DNA of 64,000 nucleotides from Pyrenula massariospora. Its lineage: Eukaryota; Ascomycota; Eurotiomycetes; Pyrenulales; Pyrenulaceae. The stretch is taken from assembly GCA_021030905.1 (NCBI GenBank), contig JAGFMI010000031.1, forward strand, positions 124,001 to 188,000, in the 5' to 3' direction. Positions 11,050 through 20,704 of the stretch are shown one piece after another. Position 1 is the first letter of the stretch. Every line of letters begins with the position of its first letter. Made by a program: the position numbers and the translations under genes. Under the pieces are notes generated by a model that did not search any database, had not been told where the DNA came from, and saw only the letters and a list, made by a program, of their open reading frames with translations.

Positions 11050-11673
11050 CTATCGCCTTCGCGCCCCGGTGAGGTTGAAGCGACTCGATTCTGCTGCTGA
11101 ATAAGCGTCTAGACTAAAGAGTGACGTCAAATAGAGACCGATGAAATTGATGAAGTTGTCTGCGAAACCTTGCAGGTTTATTGGCAGAGTCGAGCCGGAT
11201 CCAGAGTTCGAGGGCTTAGGAGTAGGATTGGCAGCCCCGAGAACATGGCCCTTGGAGCTGAAGGCGACACTTTCTCGTGCAGGACCTTTGGCTGCATCTG
11301 CAGATGCTTTCATGACTGCAGAGCGTAGACCATTTGGATCGGCGCCTCGTAGAGTAGTGTTGACTTGGCCATTTTTGAAGATAAGAAATGTAGGCATTCT
11401 GTCCTTGTCAGTGACAGTAGCACCTCTAAAACGGAAGCGATAGGCTTACGCAGTAACTCCATTGGAACGACTGATTTCTTGCTGGCTATCGACATCGACC
11501 TTGACAAATACAAGCTTACCAGGCTTAGTCTCCGATCTAGCAAGCTGTTCAAAAATGGGCGCGATCGCTTTGCATGGACCGCACCAATCTGCGTAGAAGT
11601 CGGTAACCACGTAGGTGTTGGAGTCCAAGATTGTTTGGAAGTGTTTCGGCGATGTGATGTGCTTGATTGCCAT
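11050..11673 (-). CDS. Thioredoxin with C-terminal extension
   Basis: This is a disulfide reductase of the thioredoxin fold. The active site is the classical WCGPC at residues 30-34 (FYADWCGPCKAIAP). The cis-proline loop (VTAMPTFLIFKNG, Pro77) is restored by splicing. Exons are 11673..11450 and 11398..11050 with a 51-nt intron, giving 190 residues. The fold is complete by about residue 105, so about 80 residues are extra: a Gly/Ser/Pro linker and then a hydrophobic stretch (FADNFINFIGLYLTSLFSLD). That stretch might be a membrane-binding helix or a partner-binding segment; this is inference. The open frame continues upstream of the chosen ATG with a hydrophobic stretch (FLLVVLSVIILFAHI) but without an ATG. 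The intron inside the fold is typical of fungal thioredoxin genes. Confidence 0.9.
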
Positions 11674-12000
11674 GTTGATATGCGCAAAGAGAATTATCAC
11701 AGATAGCACAACTAGAAGAAAACTAGATAGGCGATTCTCCTGATCACAAAGAATGGATTCTCGTGGTTTGTGAGTACGTGCGTGAGGCTTGCAGGTTGAG
11801 TGAAGAGGACAGTTCGGAAGGTCCAAAGAAGGCTGCCAAGAATTCCGTGAGAGGCAAAGTACACAGCCAACGCAACTCTGTCAGCGGCGATACTTACTTT
11901 TCTATACTTGAGACATGCTATGCCTTCAGGCGGCACTGCTATTACACGAGTACAATCTAAATGTATTTTTAATATTTCACGTCACATATCTCGCTCTACA
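11674..12000. other. Short intergenic, thioredoxin promoter
   Basis: This 327 bp separates the thioredoxin start from the stop of the AT-1-like transporter gene, both minus. It presumably carries the thioredoxin promoter. No motif was identified. Confidence 0.4.
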
Positions 12001-13835
12001 TCAATATGCTGATGACCCTCCCCCTCCCTGCCCAGGGGTCACTCTCCATGCCCGTAAGGGCAGCTTCTGCAACCGCATAGCATTCTTTTGGATAAACATC
12101 CAGAATGTCAGCGCTCCGAAGATGACGCATATGATATTGGTCCAGTAGAAGCCATCTCGCTCAATCACGCAGGTGCCACCGCCATCAACGCATCGTTGTT
12201 TATCGGCCTGTATGGCACAGTTGAAATGTGTCGTTACAGGTGAAGAATCGGGGTGCTTTGCTTTGAACCCGGTAAGGTCCAGCGGCGGTGTGCAATCCGC
12301 GACCGTAAAGAAGTCGACAAGTTTCAGAATGAAGAAGCGAGGAAAAGTACCGCCAAGGTTTGAGACGCTAGAAAGGGATCAGCGGAGAAAATCATATACT
12401 CCAAGGGAAAAACTCACGTTGCAAGCAAGGTCATGTAAGTGCCACCGATGGTGGGATCTGCAATTCTTGCGTGAAAGGCGCTGATCGCAACGAACATCAC
12501 GGTATTCATGAACGTTGAGTAAACGTGTTCCACGATTACTATCAGTATGTACCAGGTCGGTGGGCCGTCGAGTCCCTCAGGATAGATCATAATAGTCGCC
12601 TGAGCGAACAGAGCGGCTGCCAACCTCGCCACAAATGCCCAGCACCAGACTCGAAAAGGGGTATATTCTGTGCTCCACTTTCCGGCATAGTAGCCCAGCG
12701 AGATCTCAAACGGAAAGTCGATCAGTATTACAAGCGCTAAGTTCGCTTGACCAAAGCCTTTATCCAATAACTTCAAGTTCGTCACGGCGTCATTGGTGAC
12801 GAAGCCAATTTTAGCGATCAGATGGATGATAATGATGGTCAGGATGTTGCGGAGTCTCAAAACTTGCCACATGGAAACATATACGTCCTTGATACTTTCT
12901 CGGATCTGGTCTTTATGCTCCTTCTTCAGTAAGACGATGCCGATAGTTACAGCTAGATAAGCCCATCCCCAGAAAGTCATGTACCCGCCTAGAGTGATCA
13001 CTCCATAGTCTTGAGGTTCTGTTCGGAAATATCGATTGGCAAAATCTGGTGCCTGGAAAGCAAGAAATACGGTATGTGAGAGAAACGATCCTGCAGTGAG
13101 ACCAACTGTCTGCGCGGTGGAGGCGTATGAGATATTCTGTATTGAGAGAAGCGATATAGCCCATCCATCGACAGCAATATCTTGCGTAGCACACAGGAAC
13201 ACGAGCAGGAACCACCAACCAGTAAAGCCCCACACGCCAGCTCCGTTGTCCAAGCTAGCATTCTTCATCAAGGAATCAATCTTTCTGCCGAGGTATATCA
13301 TTGAAAACCCAGAGATTGTCTGTATCGGCGTGATCCACGACTTGCGACGTCCGAAACGCCGCGACCACACTGCATCAACGATAGGAGACCAAAGCAATTT
13401 GAGTGAATATGGGTATGCGGCGAGTGAGAAGATGCCGATTTGGCCGTAGGAGAAGTAGTCTTTAAGCAGAAATGGCACCGAGCCTTGAGCAAGGCCCATT
13501 GGTATCCCTTGCAGAAAGTATAGCAACACTAAGAGCAAAAAACTCCGCTTATCTTCTGCTGGAAGATTGGAGAAGCTTGTGTTGACCTGCCCGGGCGTTT
13601 TTGGAGTGATTGGAGGGTCATCGTCAAGGGAGAAGCTTTCTCGGCCCATGAGCATCGCAGTCTGGGATGCGGCTGTCGGGGAGTCGATGGAGGGGCGTTT
13701 CCGCCGCATTTCGATTTGAGCATTCATGTCGCCGTTCGCATGGCCATTAGGTTGGAATGCCTCGCTTCCTGACAGAGAGAGCTCTTCAGGTGGATTGGGT
13801 GAGCGTGCTTTGGAGGATCTAGTGGTGCGTTTCAT
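12001..13835 (-). CDS. Acetyl-CoA transporter, AT-1/SLC33A1 family
   Basis: This multi-pass protein of the Acatn clan of the MFS is, by homology, an ER-membrane carrier that brings acetyl-CoA into the lumen for acetylation of proteins or glycans. Exons are 13835..12418 and 12367..12001 with a 50-nt intron (phase 2), giving 594 residues. The family signature is clear: LYFLQGIPMGLAQGSVPFLL, SLKLLWSPIVDAVWSRRFGRRKSWI, CATQDIAVDGWA, SHTVFLAF, FWGWAYLAVT, and SAFHARIADPTIGGTYMTLLAT with SNLGGTFPRFF across the splice. A Cys-rich luminal segment and a last TM (IICVIFGALTFWMF) close the protein. I chose the ATG at 13835, in good context, because it gives normal family length. An in-frame ATG at 14153 would add 106 low-complexity residues. 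It is divergent from CENP-O. Confidence 0.93.
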
Positions 13836-14447
13836 GTGGATGGTGGAATTGTTTCGATCGGCCAGCAGAGGATCGTTTTCTGGAGTGGAGAGGTCTGATG
13901 AGTCCCGATGCTCCTTCTCTTCCCTTTCTCCCTCGCCTGCCTGTTGATTCTTATGATTAAAGAGAGATGTGGGGCCGTGGATTATCTTCTTCGATTTTAG
14001 ATCTTGAAGCTCGTGGCTTTGTCCGCTGTCCGCGCTGTAGTCAACTGACGGTTGGGGAGGCTCCACGTGAGACGAAGAGAAATTTGCTTGCGTCGAGAGT
14101 GATCGTGTGTGTAGGATAGGATGGGGTAGAGGGCCGCCCAAGTTGTCAGGCATCCATGCAAAAAGCTTGGAGGCCCAAAAAGGACTTGCTGGCCTCAAGT
14201 GGGAGCGCACTAGTTGCGGGTGTACCTGCGTAGGTGCGTCATCTGCGCACCATCGTCACCGCCTCAATACCGGATATCTTTGATCAAGAAATATCGGCGA
14301 GCAATTCCGGCTATCAGAATGACTTTCAAGGAGATTGAATCCCACCCTGAGAAGTCTCAAGCTGTCCATGCGACTGTGACACCCGATAACGAGGACCCTT
14401 GGCAGACGGACGGAATGTGATCCGCAGGACGGCCTTAAACGCGCCAG

Positions 14448-14453
14448 ACGCGT
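14448..14453. promoter_or_regulatory. MluI cell-cycle box (ACGCGT)
   Basis: This is a perfect palindromic MCB core, the site bound by MBF (Mbp1-Swi6 type APSES factors) that drives G1/S transcription in fungi. It lies 139 bp upstream of the CENP-O ATG in the promoter shared with the AT-1-like gene. Sequence match only. Confidence 0.5.
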
Positions 14454-14475
14454 GTAAGCGCCGGGCAACCCGCCG

Positions 14476-14481
14476 ACGCGT
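14476..14481. promoter_or_regulatory. Second MluI cell-cycle box (ACGCGT)
   Basis: This is a second perfect MCB core 28 bp from the first and 111 bp upstream of the CENP-O ATG. Paired sites at this spacing are typical of G1/S-regulated fungal promoters. Only a few other ACGCGT copies were noticed elsewhere in the window. Confidence 0.5.
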
Positions 14482-14586
14482 TTCCGATCCCCTTCAGTAA
14501 ACAACTACCACCAAATCCAGAAGCATGAATGGCAGAAGAAGGCCATCTTATAAAGATCGATTTCTAGAAATTCCTTTTTGGCTATA

Positions 14587-15518
14587 ATGGCAGTCGACCT
14601 TTCAACCGACATTGAGCAAGTTCGCGCTCAAAGTAAACCATTTTCCACCCACCGAAACTCACCCCCAACTAACGCCCAACAGTCAACAAACTTACTCATC
14701 GGCGTCGTATTATCACCTCTTCCCTCCTTGCTTCAGACCATATTCAGAAGAGGCTGCATCATCAGCACGTATCCAGGATTGACAAAGTCGACCCTGTCGT
14801 TTCCAAGTCTGTCCACAATGCCAGGACAAACCTCTTTCGTCTTATCTGCTCCGTCACGTCCTTCCCGTTCCAAGACCCTTCTGTTCCAAAATCAAGTCCT
14901 CGGCTCCTAGGGCTCCGATTCGACATCTGTTGTCGAGATGGAAGTTTTGATAGCCCGTATTATGTCATCCTGAAACGATCTGATGAGGGCAGCCGGGTCA
15001 GAATTTACAGACATACTATCCCATCCTTCATTCCATTACGAGAGCTCGAAGTCCAATTCCTGTCCGACCCAGAGCTAGGCAGCTGTCCTGCTCAGGACCA
15101 AGATCTTCACAAATTTGCCCAGAGAGTCAGACAAGAGCTAGTGTCATGGCACTTGCGGAAGGAGGCTGTTCAAAAACTCAACGATGAGCTAGGTCTAAAA
15201 GGTCGATCCGAATCGGTCGAAGATGATGGACCTCTGGCTGAAATATCCGACCAAGGCCAGCAACGTCAAGATCAGCATGGTGTGGTTTCCGTTGAGACAA
15301 CTTCTGTTGAAGCCGAGTATGTACGTGTACGGTGGCATGACGCAAAACTTGGTAGGATGAAGCTGTCAAACGCTGGAGACTTGGAGAGATGTGTAATATA
15401 TGGGGACGATGGCAGGGTCAAAGAAGCGGAAGACATCTTAATGGACGGGGACACACACATCGAGGAGCTTGGTAGTCAACTCGAGCTACTTCAGAGACGG
15501 CAGACTCATACAGGTTGA
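14587..15518 (+). CDS. Kinetochore CENP-O / Mcm21 subunit
   Basis: CENP-O (budding-yeast Mcm21) is part of the COMA/CCAN inner-kinetochore complex and pairs with CENP-P/Ctf19 on centromeric chromatin. Exon 1 is 14587..14632 and exon 2 is 14683..15518, with a 50-nt intron carrying a CTAAC branch point, giving 293 residues. The spliced N-terminus is a short coiled coil (DIEQVRAQINKLTHRRRII). The central RWD-like part is recognisable: LGLRFDICCRDGSFDSPYYV, RHTIPSFIPLRELEVQFL and the FAQRVRQELVSWHLRKEAV helix. The C-terminal RWD has YVRVRWHDAKLGRMKLSNAG. The ATG at 14587 is the only in-frame start before the intron. The two MCB elements just upstream fit cell-cycle control. It is convergent with the coiled-coil gene. 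Confidence 0.88.
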
Positions 15519-15835
15519 GGAAGGAACTCAAAAAATTTTATGTCCATGAATCTGATCTTTCGCTACCGGGCCAACAGCTAGTTATTTTCTGCAATGCTCG
15601 AGCAAGGCCAGCTGGTCTATCAGGCGCTGCAGAACACCTTCTGTGAGTAATCTAAATACCGATTACGTTCGATCAAGCAAGAGAAGATGGTCTCGAGCAA
15701 GGACTGCCTTGGCTTTGATCATCTTGGAAGGCGTCCTGGGCAAGTGTGAGAGTGGCCGCGTGTTTGTCTTGTCAGATGCGTCGTGATCATGGTTGACACC
15801 ATTTCTTAATGCATTATTCCAGCCTCGATGCAGTG
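15519..15835. other. Convergent 3' region
   Basis: This 317 bp lies between two stop codons facing each other (CENP-O and the coiled-coil protein). No gene is seen; it is expected to hold both polyadenylation regions. Confidence 0.45.
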
Positions 15836-18490
15836 CTAGCGCCTAACCGCCCTCGGCAGCTGCATCGAAGATTGGTGAAATGTTCTTCTCCAAGACCACA
15901 GATCTGGATCATGCTGAGTCGGATCGGAAAGCCATTGGTTGATCCCAATCTCCGCCCGATGGAGAATGTTCTCTCTGACGGTTTCGCTTGCATTCAGCGG
16001 AGAGTTTTCTGGTCGCCAATAAGGCTTTACTTTATCCGCAGGGTTCGCATCGGGTTGGGATAAAGCTGGAGTATTAAAAAGCCACCGGCGGAGCGCAAGT
16101 TCTGCCAGGCCAAGAGTACTCCCTTTTTGCAGCGCCCTTGTCGCAAGAGGAGACTTCGCACTTTGGGGAGGATCATATACGGTTGGTGCATTGACAAGGG
16201 GCCTTTGGCGACTCATCTGGTGACGGGCATTTCTGTCCAATCGGCCATCCGGAGTCAAAATTGTCTTGTATGCGCTCCCATCTTTCGACCTTATACTCAC
16301 ATTTTCACTAAAATTAACCACCGGTTTCGGCTTGTTGCGGCGGCTCCTGGATCCTTGAACGATCTCGGTCCTTGCTGTGCGTTTTCGCGCCTCCTGCTCC
16401 CATTCTCGTCGCCGTTGTAGTTCCCGTTCCCCTGAACCTAGCTGCCCTTCTGCCCTTCTGATGTTACGTGACTGTTCCGCAAGACGTAGTCGCTTTCGTT
16501 CTTGGTGCTCGCGTGTCCGTCGTCGCCGAGCATCCTGCTTCATCAGTTCCTCACGCCCTATTTCTTCATCTACCAGATGACCCGTTTCTAGCGTCCTTGG
16601 TCCTCTCTGGTATTCCTTCTCGCTGCTAGGAGACTTGTTTCTATCAGCAATTTTCGAATTTTGAGCTGATCTTGCTGTCCTGCTCTTCTCAAGATCTAAC
16701 ATCATTCGTTCTTCTAGCGTCAAAGACAAGAGTTTCTGCTTTTCACGTTCCTCATTTAAGCGTTCAAAATTCTCTGTACTGGCCAATCCTAAAACCTCAT
16801 TACGTCTTGCTTGAACAGGTACCGTCGATTCTTGCAACCGAATATGTCGCACCACTTCTTCTTTAATTCGTGACACCACAGATGACGCACATTGTTGGGG
16901 AAGTGTTCCGGTCTTCTCCATCTGCATTAGCAATTTGACAGCTTCTGTGCCAATCTGCTCGGCGACTGCATTGCCGTGTAAACGTTCAATCGCTTCAAGT
17001 ACAGGAGCGATCTCTGAAGTCCATAGATCATCCATCTTCGGGCCTTGTTTCTCTGTGTGTCGCTGCCGGGATAAATGAATATCAATCTCCGCATTTCCTA
17101 CGCCAGTGTTAATGTCCTCGCCAAATAAAGCTTCTTCCGTGCTTAAGTTGTCTGTCTGAACGATTTTTCTCCTCTTTCTTCTTTCGTCCTCTCTATCCAT
17201 ACCCCGCTTCTTGGACCCGAGCTTGTACGCCTTCTTGAATTGCGCGACATAACTCTTCATCTCTGCCTGAAGCCGGAAGATCTCTTCAATTGCAGACTGT
17301 TGCTCCTCTCCCGGTCGCATTGCTCTCTGCTGCGCTGCCTCAAGTGCATCTCTTAGCCGTTGCGGGACATCGTAAAGAGTGGCTTTGGAAGGAAGATCGC
17401 AGTACTCTGTGTCTATGTCTTGTGGCACCTGGAGTCCCATCACGTGTCCACGTTCTCCAGAGTTGAGCGAAGTCGGCGGTTGTATGATTGACGATCTCGG
17501 TAAGACTCCGCAGCGGAAGATGCCCATTTCCTCTCTCTCTACCTGAACAGGAGGGAGTGAAGAGGAGACTGATGAGTTTTGTGCCATATCGTGGTGAAAT
17601 TCGGTTGGTGCTGGTTGCGCTTCTGCAGGGGATTTACTGTGATCTTGGTTGCTGCGATCAGAATAGCAAGGGCACACTGGGCTGAGCCTGGAAGTGTTTG
17701 GTAGTTTTGGAGGTTGTGTTGCTGCATGATATCTTATTATGGCCTCCCCGCCTTTCCGCTCATTGTCTTCTCTATTCACGTTCAGGTCAATACCATCTTC
17801 CATTTCACCGCTATGTTTCACCATGTCACGTGCTTTGCGGCGGAGCGCACCTGTGTGATGCCTTGTCTCACCATTTGATGTTATTTGATCCCTTCTGACA
17901 CCCTGAACATATTCCTCGCCATCCTCACTGCTCGCTTCTTCAAGTTTCCTCCACCCCGCTCTCCCCATGCCTGTTTGCCCAAAGCTCTTCTCCAGCTGTT
18001 CCTTCCACCAATCTCTTTCTCGTCTACTGCTCTCTAAATCCTCAACCACTTCACTCGTCACTTCGGTCAATCTCGTCCTGTCATCCAGATCTGTTGCTGT
18101 TGCCTGCGCAACCACGTCTACAACTTCGCTCACGCTCCGTTCCGGCGGCCCCACGTACAATGTCCGGATTCCGTTCCAAGCATGCAGCGGGATGCGGATA
18201 CCTGTACGAGGAAGATGCGTCAACGTCCCGGGTGAGGGAAAGGTGGCCTTGGGGTTCGCACAGATGTAATATTTGAGATTTTGCAGTTGAGAAGAAATGG
18301 TCGAAGACCTTTTGAGCTGCCTGGACGGGGATATGAGGAGCTCTGTAAACATGCTGCAAGGAGGTGCGGACGGAGAAGAGCTAGGTGCATGGAGGAGAGC
18401 GTGGGAAAACTGGCCGTCCGTCGTAGCGGTGAGAGAATTCGAGCGGTAGTGATCGGTTTGTTCATCTGGTTGGGACTGAGGGAAAGTCAT
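15836..18490 (-). CDS. Large coiled-coil protein of unknown function
   Basis: This is one uninterrupted frame of 884 residues, started at the ATG at 18490; the ten codons upstream are open but begin at GTG. The N-terminal 100 residues after a Ser-rich head look folded and conserved in style (LQNLKYYICANPKATF, GIRIPLHAWNGIRTLYVGPPERSVSEVVDVV). The rest alternates disordered Ser/Pro stretches with long, highly charged helical segments (KLLSLTLEERMMLDLEKSR, RRRREWEQEARKR-like), which suggest coiled coils. Basic clusters (KKRGMDREDERRKRRK) could be nuclear localisation signals. The C-terminal 80 residues are less charged and contain several Trp. I do not recognise the family. The coding status is strong because of frame length and composition. 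Confidence 0.8.
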   Translation of the reverse strand: MTFPQSQPDEQTDHYRSNSLTATTDGQFSHALLHAPSSSPSAPPCSMFTELLISPSRQLKRSSTISSQLQNLKYYICANPKATFPSPGTLTHLPRTGIRIPLHAWNGIRTLYVGPPERSVSEVVDVVAQATATDLDDRTRLTEVTSEVVEDLESSRRERDWWKEQLEKSFGQTGMGRAGWRKLEEASSEDGEEYVQGVRRDQITSNGETRHHTGALRRKARDMVKHSGEMEDGIDLNVNREDNERKGGEAIIRYHAATQPPKLPNTSRLSPVCPCYSDRSNQDHSKSPAEAQPAPTEFHHDMAQNSSVSSSLPPVQVEREEMGIFRCGVLPRSSIIQPPTSLNSGERGHVMGLQVPQDIDTEYCDLPSKATLYDVPQRLRDALEAAQQRAMRPGEEQQSAIEEIFRLQAEMKSYVAQFKKAYKLGSKKRGMDREDERRKRRKIVQTDNLSTEEALFGEDINTGVGNAEIDIHLSRQRHTEKQGPKMDDLWTSEIAPVLEAIERLHGNAVAEQIGTEAVKLLMQMEKTGTLPQQCASSVVSRIKEEVVRHIRLQESTVPVQARRNEVLGLASTENFERLNEEREKQKLLSLTLEERMMLDLEKSRTARSAQNSKIADRNKSPSSEKEYQRGPRTLETGHLVDEEIGREELMKQDARRRRTREHQERKRLRLAEQSRNIRRAEGQLGSGERELQRRREWEQEARKRTARTEIVQGSRSRRNKPKPVVNFSENVSIRSKDGSAYKTILTPDGRLDRNARHQMSRQRPLVNAPTVYDPPQSAKSPLATRALQKGSTLGLAELALRRWLFNTPALSQPDANPADKVKPYWRPENSPLNASETVRENILHRAEIGINQWLSDPTQHDPDLWSWRRTFHQSSMQLPRAVRR

Positions 18491-20704
18491 CTTTGAAGCT
18501 ATCGGATGATTTTCGGGCACTCCGTGTCAACTCGCTCTGAGAAGTATATCACTTACACAGAGTGAAGCAAATGTATGATGACGACCGCGGTGTCCAAAGG
18601 CTTTCGTAAAACATGAAGGAATTCGGTAGATCACAATGGGGCTCCACACAGACAGCAGTGAGAATCGAGAGGTTGGCTCATCGCGCTTTGTCTGGACATC
18701 AAGAGCGTTGGCGATCAGGCATCACATAAATCAGATAACAATGTTCATGTCCGGTCAGCATGCTGGACCGCCGTGAAAATGCTAGGTCTTACCTCGATTC
18801 CAGTGCTGTCCACGGATGCCATGCCCGCCAGCACGCAGCCTCTCATTGTTCCCAAGACACCAGTGGTACCTTTGTCCGTGAGCCCTTTCTTTGACGTTCG
18901 AACGCGGCTTTGATAGTCGTGACCGCATCGCCGTCCCATCGCTCTCTGTTGTCCTCAGCGAAAGGTTGAATGCCGAGACGGGATAGAGGAGCGGTGGCCC
19001 AAAGAAACAGACGAAGACATACAACACCCGAATCGCCGTCATTTCATCATGAACAGGACCTACAAGTCCATTGTTCTGTAATCAACATATTGCGGATCTT
19101 TTTGGAAGTATCAGTCTTTGTTTGCTATCTTCGGGGAGGTTCTACGAAAAGTGAGATGGAGAAATAATGCGGCTGCGATAGAGCAAATGCTGATTAGTTA
19201 CGGGAAGCGAAGGATATCATCGCGAATTGGCTGATGGCAATTCAAGCCTACAGTCTCCGTCTACTCTTTTCACCATACGCTGCAATCTCCTGTACATCGT
19301 TCATTTTAGAAGAGTGCTTCTTGCTTGTGCGGAAGAAACAGATGGACACTAAAACACACTTCTTCATCCAGTGATATTGTCATCTGCGTCTTGTGCATTC
19401 ATACTGCCAATCATTCGATCGCTCCAAAGCATCGTGGTATTTACATGAAGGGTCTGATGTGCTCGGTTTGGTGCCCAATGAGGCAGCGAGTGAAATTTCA
19501 CGATCCTGCCAGGATTTCCAGCGGGTATGAAAGAACAGAAATGGCCAAAGAGCAGATGGATCAAGAGGAGGGAGAGGGGCGTCAGGGGGCGGGGGGCAAG
19601 GGGGAGGCGTGGACGAGATCATGACGGTCATTGCCACGCACCGCCTTCCGAGCACGCCCCTCGGTCGCGCAACATGAAATCCTTTTCGCTGTTGAAAACC
19701 TACCTTCCCATGAATATGTATTCCTGAGACCAAATGTTGAGTCCCATTCACTTATCCTCGCACGATTTCCATGTCCCAAATATACCTCGAACTACGCTGG
19801 TTCCGGCTGAGGCGTTAGAATCGATGCCCTCATCTCCTGAGCGTGGCTTCAACTGAGGCTGGAATGATTCCGAGACGACCGGTCTTCGCCCGTCGCTGAC
19901 AGGCACACTGCAGTCGAATCCTGAAGCGATTGGCCGGACCAAAGAGTGTACCTGCATGCCTCGATCTGAAGCTCGGCGACTCCTGGGCCCTGAGTGGCTG
20001 ACGGGATCGTGAAGGAGGCTGCATCGAGGCTAGAAGCCGGCCATCACTGGTCAAGCTTTTCCGACCCCTGACCACGGACGCGTTCCTCCTTCTGCCGGCC
20101 CAGCATGAAACAACGCCCTCCAGCCTGAGCGAAACGGTGGCACCAATTGCAGACCCTCCCCAAATTAAACACCAGGCTCCAGATCCATATTGCTCGTCTG
20201 TTTTGAGAAGCTCAACCGCCACTGCTCTCCTGATCGAGCAAGCGACCGCGGCAATCCCCTGACCTCGACCCTTCCGCTCCTGTCGGTGTAACGCCAGGGA
20301 AACCACCCCACCAAAATGGTGACGAGTCGTAGGAAGCGGTTGCATACAATCCTCAGCAGAACTCGTCGGCATGCCCATGAAACAATCTAACTCCGGCGTC
20401 TCCATCCTCACTGCACGCCGCAGCTGCAGCTCAAATAAAATGGCCTGGCCCACCAAAAGTAGGATTTCTTTTCTTCACCATCTGCAGTTTTCTTCACACG
20501 CTGTGCGGCACATAGCACACTTCCACTCCTTCTCCTGTCGTTCCTTTCAGTCACTTGAGCTGTTGCTCGTGGTTCGGTCATTGATTGATTATTTGCTTGC
20601 TTCCTCGAACCCATCATTTTCCAAGCTCAGACTATATCCAAGCCCAGGCAGGCTCAAACCGAAATCGACTGTGAAAGAAAGATCTGCAAACAGCATAGAT
20701 CATC
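18491..20704. other. Intergenic, promoters of coiled-coil and GH128 genes
   Basis: These 2.2 kb separate two divergent genes. A minus-strand frame at 19830..20456 is long (208 codons) but begins at TTG, is Arg-rich in an irregular way and matches nothing. A very G-rich tract lies at 19570..19604. The last 200 bases before the GH128 start are C/T-rich, as in many fungal promoters. Confidence 0.45.
19570..19604 (+). other. G-quadruplex-type motif (five G-runs)
   Basis: Within 35 bases there are five runs of three to six G separated by loops of 3, 5, 1 and 3 bases on the plus strand. This satisfies the usual G3+N1-7 pattern and even has a spare run. It is about 1.1 kb upstream of the GH128 gene. 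Whether it folds in the cell is unknown. Confidence 0.55.

Noticed and set aside
19830-20456. 208-codon minus-strand frame
   Set aside because: It starts at TTG, has irregular Arg-rich composition and no domain, and overlaps the expected promoter of the GH128 gene.
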